In this document: piece after piece, positions 55,065-64,000 of the stretch
Layout: every line of letters starts with the position of its first letter
How positions within the stretch are numbered: the stretch's first letter is position 1
Assembly (NCBI GenBank): GCA_033085395.1
Contig: MU853186.1
Coordinates: 1-64,000 of the forward strand
DNA from: Xanthoparmelia taractica
Taxonomy: Eukaryota > Ascomycota > Lecanoromycetes > Lecanorales > Parmeliaceae
Direction: 5' to 3'
DNA: 64,000 nucleotides
The notes under the pieces: generated by a model
Database searches by the model: none
Told to the model about the DNA's origin: nothing
The model's input: only the letters and a program-made list of their open reading frames with translations
Translations under genes and position numbers: made by a program

Positions 55065-56904
55065 ATGAACTGTCCATCACACACCGATGAGCCAGCAGCG
55101 CACGAGGGTTGGAATCAGAGCCCTTCGGAATTAGCTGCAGATGTCACAACAAGACAAGACCTCAATGGCATAGTCAACCTTCGCACTGGTCAGGACTCCG
55201 CCAAAGAAGCTGAGGATATGCGCGGAGACTCACAAGTAGATGGCCCCAGTGTCTATCAGCGAATTCCAGATCCTGGCCATGCATTGTCTTTTCGCCATCG
55301 CAAAGGTACATCAAGAATCAGTCATACTCTCGAGTCATTCCCAGAACCTCGACCTACCAGTAGCCATGACAGTGCAGAGCCAAGAGAAGATCTTCCGTCT
55401 TTCGGAAGTGTCTCTCCTCATAAGTCATCCTCCAACGTCTTTCTGCGCATCTGGAGGATCCTTACCAAGTTCTGCAAATTCATCGGACCTGGATTCATGG
55501 TATCAGTAGCCTACATCGATCCTGGGAATTACTCTACAGACGTGTCAGCTGGAGCTGCTACGAAGTATAAGCTATTGTTCATCGTTCTCATGTCGAACGT
55601 CTTCGCCATTGTCCTGCAATCATTGGCGGTGCGCTTGGGGACTGTGACCGGTCTCAACCTCGCGCAGCACTGTAGAGCTCACCTTCCAAGGTGGCTGAAC
55701 ATCATTCTGTACATTGTTGGAGAGTGCGCTATTATTGCAACCGACATTGCGGAGGTGAGCCTGCAATGCTTTCCGCTTCCTTAAAATTTTCTAATCCGAG
55801 TCACAGGTCATAGGTTCGGCCATTGCGCTCAACTTGTTGATAAAAGTACCTCTCGTCTGGGGTTGTGTTATCACCATCGTTGATGTGCTTCTCATTCTTA
55901 TTTTCTATAGACCTAATGGTTCTACGCGCCGATTGCGTGCTTTCGAATACTTTGTCATGGCCCTAGTTCTGGGCGTGGTAGTCTGCTTTTGCATTCAACT
56001 TTCTTACATACGAGATGCTTCTGTGGGTGAAGTATTTCGTGGATACGTCCCATCTTCTGCCATCGTCAAAGGCCAAGGCATCTACCTCAGTTGCGGTATA
56101 TTGGGTGCCACCGTAATGCCGCATAGCCTGTACTTGGGTAGTGGGCTAGTTCAACCGCGACTCGTTGACTTCGATATTGCGGCCGGAAAATACAACCGGC
56201 CGGATGTGACAGATCGCAGCGACAAAAACGTATATCGGCCATCTCTGGCTGCCATCCGCTCATGCCTGTCCTACTCTACTGCAGAGGTCATCATATCGCT
56301 CTTCACGTTCGCACTCTTCGTCAACAGCGCCATCCTCATCGTCGCTGGTGCTTCCCTCTCCACCAATTCTGCAGCTGAAAGTAGCGATCTATTTGGAATC
56401 CACGACCTTCTCTCTAAGACACTCGCGCCCATTGCTGGAACAATCTTCGCACTTGCCCTCCTCTTGTCCGGCAGTTCCGCCGGCATTGTATGCACAATAG
56501 CAGGCCAGATGCTCAGCGAAGGAGCTTTGCAATGGAAAATTGCGCCTTGGGTGCGGAGATTGTTGACTCGATCGATCAGCATCGTGCCCAGCATCATTGT
56601 CGCTGGAGCAGTAGGCAAGGAGGGTCTCTCAGCGGCTTTGAACGGGACCCAATTCGCTCTCAGCGTTGCTCTGCCAGTCGTATCTGCACCGCTCATCTAT
56701 TTTACGTGTCGAAATAAGTATATGGTCGTTGGTGGCATGGACTCTTTAGAAGGGGAGGAAGCCGGGCAGGAGCTGGAACAAGAGGTGGAGAAGGTGAAGA
56801 TGAGGAACCACAGGCTTGTGTCAGCCCTCGCAATTTTAATCTGGCTTGTTATTACTATCATGGATGTGGCGTCTTTGGTGTTTGCGGGGCTGGGAAAAAC
56901 ATGA
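55065..56904 (+). CDS. NRAMP-family divalent metal transporter
   Basis: Two exons (55065-55754, 55807-56904; 52-nt intron, phase 0) give 595 residues. After a hydrophilic 125-residue N-terminus the NRAMP core starts with FIGPGFMVSVAYIDPGNYSTD, whose DPGN (about 152-155) is the first metal site, and continues through LQSLAVRLGTVTGLNLAQHCR and [23 protein letters not shown], restored by the intron. GATVMPHSLYLGS (about 330-342) gives the Met-Pro-His metal motif of helix 6, and LLSGSSAGIVCTIAGQMLSEG is the helix-8 block. NRAMP/Smf proteins move Mn2+ and Fe2+ with protons at the plasma membrane, endosome or vacuole. Length and motif set are complete. Which Smf paralogue it is cannot be decided. 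Confidence 0.93.
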
Positions 56905-57209
56905 AGCATGAGGCATTTTCGCATTGGACTTATGGTGTCTAACTAGTTGTCAGACTATGCAAAATGGAGAGTGGCAAAATTCATATGTCTCGAAGCGGGG
57001 AAAGGTCCATATCTCCTACAGTAGAGAAACTTCCCATCTGAAGTATGAGAAATGTAGGCCTCTTACCACAAAGCAATGCCAAGAATGTTCCAAGCCAACT
57101 CGAATGCCCACGCCCTACCCCAGGACCCGTTCACAGTCTATGAACGCCAGACGCTCATGCTTCTCATGGTCTCGTGAACAAAGCTCTTCCCATCCTTTCC
57201 CCACACCTC
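56905..57209. other. convergent 3' flanks
   Basis: Short spacer between the NRAMP and Vps60 gene ends; nothing seen. Confidence 0.5.
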
Positions 57210-57924
57210 TCATCCCGCTGCCTCCTTCACCTTTGCTCCCTCAGGTGGCTCATCGATGAAAGTCGGCACCTCATCCTGCATGAACCCTGGCATCTCACCC
57301 ACCCCTTGTCCCATTCCCAGACCCCCCTCGAGTTCCGCCTCCTCGCCCAACGCCTCCAGTTCCGCATCCAACTCCGCCTCATCCACATCCTCGGGCACGT
57401 CATAACTCCTACTCAGGGACTCCTGAATCTCATTGCCCACCTCCATCAAATCCTGCATCTCATCCTGCATGCGCTCAATCTTGTCGATGTCCACCTTGCC
57501 GTATTGTTTGCGCAGCGATTTATTGGTCGACTTCATGACGTCGACGGTCGTCATGACGTTTTTCAGATTATCCGTCATCATGGACGCTTGTTCCATGTTC
57601 CAGGACTGCTGCTGCATCTGGTCGCGTTGGCCTTCGTACATTTTCCGTCGCTGCAGGATCTTGAGGGCTTTTTGCTTCAGGGCGGTTTTGCCGGGGCCGT
57701 CGCGCATCTTGGACATGCGTTGTTGGTAGGTGGTTAGTTCGGCATTGAGTTTGGCGAGTTTGACGTCGAGGGATTCGACGTGGCTGTCTGTCTGGTTTGG
57801 TCGTTTAGCAAGAGAGGCTGGAGCTGGGAAGGGAAGGTTTAGGGAAGGGGGCACCGACGGTGGAGATGGCGCTGGAAAGGGTCGGTTTGGGAGCAGTGTT
57901 CTTGGCCCCGAATAGGCGGTTCAT
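57210..57924 (-). CDS. vps60: ESCRT-III subunit Vps60 (CHMP5-like)
   Basis: Two exons (57924-57859, 57791-57210; 67-nt intron, phase 0) give 215 residues, the usual length. It starts MNRLFGAKNTAPKPTLSSAI, the Vps60-type amphipathic N-terminus, continues with ESLDVKLAKLNAELTTYQQRM, the basic helix GPGKTALKQKALKILQRRKMYE and NMEQASMMTDNLKNVMTTVDVMK, then the acidic autoinhibitory tail VPEDVDEAELDAELEALGEE and a C-terminal FIDEPPEGAKVKEAAG. Snf7-family proteins polymerise on endosomal membranes in multivesicular body formation; Vps60 acts late, with Vta1/Vps4. The short first exon encodes the membrane-contacting end. Confidence 0.93.
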
Positions 57925-59155
57925 ATTTCCAAAACGGTTGAGTACTTGGTGCTTGTGGAAGGGTGGTACAGGGCGGGTGTTGAGTGATTGCCTACTCAGA
58001 GAAGTTGCAGGTTGAAGGCTCGGGCGAAACTTCGTAGCCGGGGATATCCCACACCCGAGGCGGAGAAATAGGGCTAAACCCCTGATTTTTGGACCTGCCA
58101 GCCTATGGGATAGGGGCCGTAGACCTTACGGAGTCTATTCTACGGGGGCTATCTACGGGGTTTTCTACACCAAACGTTCAGAATTGCCAAAGAACTTGTG
58201 AAATTTTGGTGATGGATTGGTTCTTCCTTAACGCCAGCCCTCGTCCGCCGTACTCGGGCACTGCCGAGACCCGGGGTTTTGAAGCAAAAAACAGATTCTC
58301 CTTACCACTATTGATTGCCTAATACTTTTCATATGGAGAGTGGTGTTTTCTATCCGAAAATGTCTTGAATAGCTGCATGAATGGGTACATCGAGCCATCA
58401 TCGCACGTATCCAAAGCAGATGGGGATCAAAAATGGGCTTCTATCCTCGACCCGCACTCAACAGCGGAAGCAGGGGTAAGAACACTCTGATATGGCAAAA
58501 GTGTCAGGCATCGCAAGACCGCTTTTCACTCGCCGCCATTGTCAGGCAGCTCGAAGGTGTCAGCATAGTAGTCCACGTTTCAGGCTGGAGATGGAAACCG
58601 GAGTTGATCGTAGATGTGGAAGCTCAAATATATTTAAAAAATTCTAGCCGGTCTGAGATTTTAGCGCATCCTCAAGCTTGAATCTGACGCAGCGGGAGCC
58701 GACTTCCATACACAACAAAGAGCTTGGATCCTTAACAATACCCATTTAACGACTCTGCTTGAATTCGAAAAGTAGTAGTGGTTTTTCAACTGTGTTCTGA
58801 TATTCTGGTACATTTTTTCAAGACTCTCTATCGCTCTGTTTTCGCCCCATTCGTTGCGACCAGACCAGACCAATCCCCGAGAACGTCGCCGAACCCAGCC
58901 GACGGACAACAGGCCACCTCCCTGTTTGGGCGCAGTCTGACATACAGCGCTCGTCGATCATCGTGGACCACTTGGAATCTCGATGTCAATGAAGTACATA
59001 TACGGATCTAGGCAAGCTTCAAATCAATGACAGCTCGCGCGGTAGACATCCTGGCAATCCCCGAAGCTTTCTTGCATGATCAGTCACGATTCTTCTTCTC
59101 TACCATAGCCGACTCCACTTACTCTAGATCATAAGTGTACCTCATTTCAGTTACA
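57925..59155. other. 1.2 kb divergent intergenic region
   Basis: Separates Vps60 (minus) and the SAPS gene (plus). Short frames only; no repeat recognised. Confidence 0.45.
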
Positions 59156-62100
59156 ATGTTTTGGCGGTTCGGGGGCTACGCCAACGTCTCGACCCTTAAC
59201 ACCATCCTTGAAAAACCCGATGTCACCCTCGAAGAAGTCTTGGACGAATCGGACCTGATACAAGAGCTGAAGCAGTCGAACTCAAAGCTGATCGAATTCT
59301 TGCGAGATGAAAATGTCCTGCGAAAACTCCTGGAGTTGGTCGTTGCACCACAGGCTCCCAGGCCGGAAGACGATGGACAAGGCGAGGACAGTGAGGAGGA
59401 AACAATACGCGAGAAATCATTGAGTCCTTTTCGGAGAATCAAAAAGGAGAAATCCAAGCGGCAAGAAGAGTTTGAGGAGTGGGATAAAGCCGACAAGGCT
59501 AGGACACAGAAAGCGTACACATCATGTGAGGTTCTTTCGTCGGAAACGTGGTCCATACTCGAGTCTTTGATGGAAAATCAGCAGTTGCTACGGGACTTCT
59601 GGGGGTTTTTGGAAAGAGATTCACCGTTGGATTCAACCGAGGCGGCATACTTTACGAAGATCAACGAAACGCTGCTGGACAAAAAGACTGAGGAGATGAT
59701 GCGTTTCCTTCAGTCATTTGAAGGGATCATACCAATCATGCTCAAACATATCGACTGTGCCGCTATCATGGATCTGTTGCTGAAAATCATAAGCATAGAA
59801 AAGAATGAAGGTGGTGCAGGAGTTGTCGACGTATGTTGTTACACTAAGCGAAGGGGCTAAGCTGTTCTGGCAGGCTGATACGGAATACAGTGGTTACAAA
59901 GTCAAGATCTCATGCCGCGCTTACTTGCATTTCTGGAGAAAGACAACCCCCCAGGGACGCAGACCTCTGCAGGAGACTTCATCAAAGCTATCGTCACCAT
60001 CTCAGCCAATGCATCACAAAACGAGCAGTCCTGCATAGGTCCCAACAACCTGACGAGACAGCTTGTATCAGAGCCGTGTATTGAGAACCTGCTTTCCAAC
60101 ATGCTCAGAGGCGGCAACCCGCTCACGGTTGGCGTTGGGATGATCATCGAAGTTATCAGAAAGAACAACTCAGACTATGATCCCGATGTTGGAGCTGGTC
60201 CAGATTCAGTTCCTTCAAGCAATGATCCTATCTACCTTGGGACTCTACTGCGATGTTTTGCGAAGCGTGTGCCCGACTTCATGGGGTTATTGCTAAGTCC
60301 GACCCATGCTATTGCGGACGGTAACAGCCAAATAACTATCAAGAGGAAAGAGCTGGGTGTAGCCTTTGGCAACAAGATCGAACCCTTAGGATTCGATCGC
60401 TTCAAGACTTGCGAGCTTATGGCGGAACTCCTTCACTGCAGTAACATGGGTCTACTGAATGAGCGAGGCAGCGAGGCTCTCGTACGACAAAGAGACGAGG
60501 AAAGAGAGCGATTAAAGGCAGAAGGCGCTTTGGCTCCAAGAATTCCAACGTCAGCTGTTACAGAGTTTTCGGAAGACAGCACTAATTTCGCCAATGGAGT
60601 GTCGCCTTTAGGGTTAAGCACAGAGCCGGAGGAGAGCCACAAGCTCCAAGTACAGAATAGTGCAGAAGACGATGGATACGAGGATGTTGGAAATTCTGCA
60701 GACCTAGTGGATGCCGAAGACATTAAGGACGACTTTGACGAGAAGGACGAGCGATCTCCCTTTGACACAGAGTTAGAACATTCTCGAATGCCAAAGTTAC
60801 TTAAGCCCGGCAAGCCCCGGTTGGATCTTGACGAAGACTTTGTCGATGAGCCTCTGACTTCCCCAAGGCTAGAAGCTGTTGATGAGAAAGAGGCAGAGGT
60901 GCCAGAAGCTGAAGTTCCGGAACCTCTGGAGCCCAAATCTCCGAGTCAGTCTGAGCCTCAACCCGAATCTCCTACTTCTGGTCTAGCATCTGGTGTCACC
61001 GAGCTCGCAGTCAGCGAGGACACCACCATGACAGACCATGATACCAGCGAGACACCTAAGATCGAACAAACGGAAGCACCAACAAAGTCAGAGCCATCTT
61101 CTCACAATACCAGCGCTGATGCACCTCCTCTACCATACCGAGATCGGCACCTAGATGATAGGCACCTAGATACCATGTCACCGGGATCCGAGAGTCCTCG
61201 GGGCATATCACCACACCCAGAGGACAAGCCACCGCCTCTATTCGCAAGTCGGGTAGATCAGCCATCAGATGATGCTCCAAAAGAAGATGATGAAGACGGC
61301 GGCCGCGGCGACAGCCAGCATACGGTTGAAACTACTCATGGCGAAGAGGGAGACTCTAGCCGCTCTGTGCTCATGAGTGGTAACGACCAGAGCTTTTCAC
61401 CGCAGTTTGAGTATGATGTCGACGGTCAGCCAATAGTTGGTGACTTTCTGAAGATGATGTTTGTTGAACATCATGTTGTACCTACAATACTGGTATGTTA
61501 CGCCAGTGATTTGAGTCTCACTAATGTCCCACTAATCTCATCTACTCTTCAGGACTTTTTCTTTCGATTCCCCTGGAATAATTTTCTTCACAATGTAGTA
61601 TATGATGTTGTACAACAGGTATTTAACGGCCCCATGGATAGAGGATACAATCGTACATTGGCTATTGATCTCTTCCAAACTGGACGCGTGACCGAGCGGA
61701 TAGTCCAAGGCCAGGCCCAGAGTGATGACGCGCAAGCGAAGAACAATATGCGTTTAGGGTATATGGGCCATCTTACGTTGGTTGCTGAGGAAGTGGTCAA
61801 GTTCAGCGACAGGCATCCGCCAGAGCTGTTGTCGCAGGTCGTCCTCGAGAAAGTGACCAGTCAGCAATGGAGCGAATATGTCGAAAACACATTATCAGAG
61901 ACGCGAGAACGAGACAACGCCATTCTAGGCGGTGTCAGACCAGACATGTCCCTCGGGCCACGACAAGCAGTCCTCAACGCTGTTAACGCAGCCCATGGCT
62001 TCGGCCAAGGAGCGTCATCTGCCCTCGCAAACGCTGGGCTCAACGGCAACCCGGGCCTTGACTCAATGGACCTTGCTAGCAATGGTAGCGCAACTTCCAG

Positions 62101-62296
62101 CGGTGGCTTCGGTGGTCTTAGCAGCGGTTCGCTATTAAGTGGCTTTGGTAGCTCAAGTGACGAGGAGGACGAGGAAATGGAGGAGATCGACGAGGGTGAT
62201 CCCGGTGCTGGTCAAGATTCGGTGGGTGATCTTTCCTTTGAGGACATCGACATGAGCGACCGAGATCATGCACAATTATTAGCAACTGCATCATGA
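59156..62296 (+). CDS. SAPS-family Sit4/PP6-associated protein
   Basis: Three exons (59156-59830, 59891-61492, 61553-62296; two 60-nt introns, phase 0) give 1006 residues. It starts MFWRFGGYANVSTLNTILEK, the family start, with DVTLEEVLDESDLIQELKQ and LIEFLRDENVLRKLLELV; then FEGIIPIMLKHIDCAAIMDLLLKII, LQSQDLMPRLLAFLEKDNPP, NPLTVGVGMIIEVIRKNNSDYD and PLGFDRFKTCELMAELLHCSNM; and later FFFRFPWNNFLHNVVYDVVQQVFNG and LGYMGHLTLVAEEVVKF. An acidic Ser/Pro-rich insertion of about 250 residues lies between, and a Gly/Ser/acidic tail ends it. SAPS proteins (Sap155/185/190) are regulatory subunits of Sit4/PP6 phosphatase in G1 and nutrient signalling. The second intron has no stop, so a retained form would add 20 residues. 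Confidence 0.92.
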
Positions 62297-62590
62297 GAGT
62301 GTTGTGGAGCATACGCACTGGTAATTGCAATTGGCGTTGGAGAGGAAGCTTAATTTGCTTGACCGGTCTATTCCACCACACAGCCTCGCAAATATGCCAT
62401 GCTTCACCACTCTCTCAATGTGCCCTTCCCAATCCCTCGTCCCGTCCTCCCTTCCAGATTTAACATCCACTGTCTCCGCACATACTCCTTCTATCTGTCC
62501 CTTTCCATCTCACAGATGACATGCACCCGAAAAACCTTCCTCCACACCCGCCACCGTCTTGCCCACATACAGCCACGCTGACAAGACTGC

Positions 62591-63058
62591 ATGAAGTACC
62601 TCCCCAGCCACCCAACCCTCAACATAACCCCCACACCGCCAACAGACCCACCGCCAACCCCACCACCTCTCAACCTCCCACCGTCACGCGCCCGCCGCCA
62701 ACTAGCCGCCCGTCTCGCCCTCCATAGCCAGCAAAAAGCCGACTCGGAAGCCCACGACTCGGACAACCACGAGCTCGAAAAACCCTTCTCCGACGCCGAA
62801 GCCAACGCCGACGAGTTCGAAGACGACGCTCCTTTGACATTCGGAGCGCCTTTGTTGCATCATTCGCCGACGCCCAGCAGCCACTTTGGCAGCATCGATT
62901 CGCTAAAGGACTCGAGCGACGTCAAGGCGACGGTCCATCGGCAGCTGGATCTGGATGACTTTGCGAATAGTCCTGCGGCTGACGCTGATGATAGGGCCAG
63001 CGATGAAGGGGACGGGGAGGAGGGTCATGATGTTGAGATGAGGGTGGCGATGGGATAG
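62591..63058 (+). CDS. possible acidic hypothetical protein, 155 aa
   Basis: A Pro-rich start (TPPTDPPPTPPPLNLPPSRA) and basic patch RARRQLAARLALHSQQK are followed by an acidic Ser/Asp-rich tail (FSDAEANADEFEDDAPLTFG; DVKATVHRQLDLDDFANSPA). The acidic part is protein-like, but I recognise no family and the proline-rich part could be non-coding. An N-terminal exon may be missing. Confidence 0.35.
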   Translation: MKYLPSHPTLNITPTPPTDPPPTPPPLNLPPSRARRQLAARLALHSQQKADSEAHDSDNHELEKPFSDAEANADEFEDDAPLTFGAPLLHHSPTPSSHFGSIDSLKDSSDVKATVHRQLDLDDFANSPAADADDRASDEGDGEEGHDVEMRVAMG

Positions 63059-63169
63059 AGATGTCGTCGTGGAGGAGGCAGCGGAGGGGAGTAGACGGGT
63101 GTATGTATGTAAGATATGGATGGGGCGAGCCTTTACTTTCGCTGTTAGTATTCTTAGCATCGGTCTTTG

Positions 63170-63299
63170 GTGTGTGTGTGTTTGTGTGGTTGTGTGTTTN
63201 NNNNNNNNNNNNNNNNNNNNNNNNNNNNNNNNNNNNNNNNNNNNNNNNNNNNNNNNNNNNNNNNNNNNNNNNNNNNNNNNNNNNNNNNNNNNNNNNNNN

Positions 63300-63378
<79 letters not shown>
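63170..63378. repeat. GT microsatellite interrupted by gap
   Basis: Broken (GT)n runs up to 63199 and pure (GT)n from 63300 to 63378 flank a block of N. The array is therefore longer than shown. Confidence 0.95.
63200..63299. other. assembly gap of 100 N
   Basis: Exactly 100 N, the conventional length for a gap of unknown size, placed inside a GT repeat. Confidence 0.98.
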
Positions 63379-63380
<2 letters not shown>

Positions 63381-64000
63381 CGAGAGAGGAGTACGATTGT
63401 AGTTTAGGCCGTGTTGCATGATTTCAAGTCCGTCATACCCAATTTGTAAGGAAAACAACATTTGTTCTCAGCAAGCATGTTCAACTCCTTTCTCCGTCGC
63501 CTTCCTTAAAGAAGAAGAACAAGTCTTCTTGCCCGTCTGACTGATAGGGGTCTTTTCTGCTCATTTGTCAAATCTTGATCTGTGGATATATTGTATCCCA
63601 ATCCAATTCATACAAATAACATCTTTCTTTCTTCCTTCTCTGCGCAGAAGCACGGAGAAATCTCCCCCTCCCCCTTCCCCCCTCTCGACTACAAACTCCC
63701 CTCCCCTTTCGTTTCGTTTCCTCTCCTCCCTTCTTCCCCCCTCCCCCCCACCTTTCACCCCAACTCGAGAACTCACCCACCGCCTACCCCCCTTTACTTC
63801 CCTCCTCGCCCCACCCCGTCCGCCTTGCCTAGCCTCACCTTACCTTCCCTTCCCAACCACCACGCACACCGACGCTGAAAATATACACACGTGTTGTGGA
63901 ACCCCTTGTCCCTTTTCTGGGCATAGATTCGAATTATTCGATGGTTAGGAAAGGAAACAGGTAAAGGAAGGGAAAGGAAGGGAAAGAAGCGTGGTGGTGG
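63379..64000. other. C/T-rich region, no gene seen
   Basis: A long pyrimidine-rich stretch (about 63620-63850) gives Pro/Ser-rich frames that I do not trust as protein. It may be the leader or promoter of a gene beyond the window. Confidence 0.45.

Noticed and set aside
60433..60936. Ser-rich minus-strand frame
   Set aside because: It is the shadow of the acidic insertion of the SAPS gene; no start context or family.
63565..63948. Pro/Ser-rich frames in the C/T-rich tail
   Set aside because: They reflect pyrimidine composition and lack any conserved pattern.

Overview
The window is nuclear DNA of a filamentous ascomycete (Pezizomycotina). Genes are separated by short spacers and carry 48-98 nt introns with GTRNGT donors and CTRAC/CTAAT branch sites. 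The gene set is typically fungal: a velvet regulator, a DSC2-like protein, an epsin, SAPS, Vps60, Vti1, 2EXR/F-box-like proteins and ferric reductase. The first 1.3 kb is extremely AT-rich and poor in CpA/TpG, as expected of repeat-induced point mutation (RIP). The style suggests a Dothideomycete, but I cannot place it further. I rebuilt about 37 introns by hand from frame, splice sites and protein-family continuity. All joins given are reading-frame consistent; none was tested against RNA or a database.

Layout: 1-1377 is a RIP-degraded retroelement with an LTR-like edge. 1.6-9.6 kb holds a sulfotransferase-like gene, a PAQR/hemolysin III receptor, a TMEM53/DUF829 hydrolase, an ankyrin protein and a DSC2-like membrane protein. 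10-16 kb holds an aldo-keto reductase with an in-frame stop, the v-SNARE Vti1, a flavin oxidoreductase and a 2EXR-like protein. 17-31.5 kb has an RCC1-like protein, an alpha/beta hydrolase, two further 2EXR-like proteins and several lineage-type hypothetical proteins. 32-39 kb carries an epsin, then a divergent pair made of a Ctr copper transporter and a ferric/cupric reductase, with a small TA-flanked inverted-repeat element (MITE) in the shared upstream region. 39-44 kb holds a large unknown protein with a transmembrane segment and an eight-exon velvet (VosA-type) regulator.

43.9-51.6 kb is a 7.6 kb stretch without a recognisable gene. It contains microsatellites and two adjacent degenerate tandem arrays (about 77 bp and about 190 bp periods), the latter with splice-site-like sequences in each unit. 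51.6-62.3 kb holds a formin-type GBD/FH3 protein without FH2, an NRAMP metal transporter, the ESCRT-III subunit Vps60 and a SAPS (Sit4/PP6-associated) protein. The end has a 100-N gap inside a GT microsatellite.

Connections: the Ctr transporter and reductase would together reduce and import copper, and the reductase and NRAMP also relate to iron/manganese supply. Epsin, Vti1, Vps60 and the DSC2-like protein belong to endocytic, vacuolar and membrane-protein quality-control routes, but they are dispersed and show no operon-like logic. No secondary-metabolite cluster, tRNA, rRNA or CRISPR was seen.
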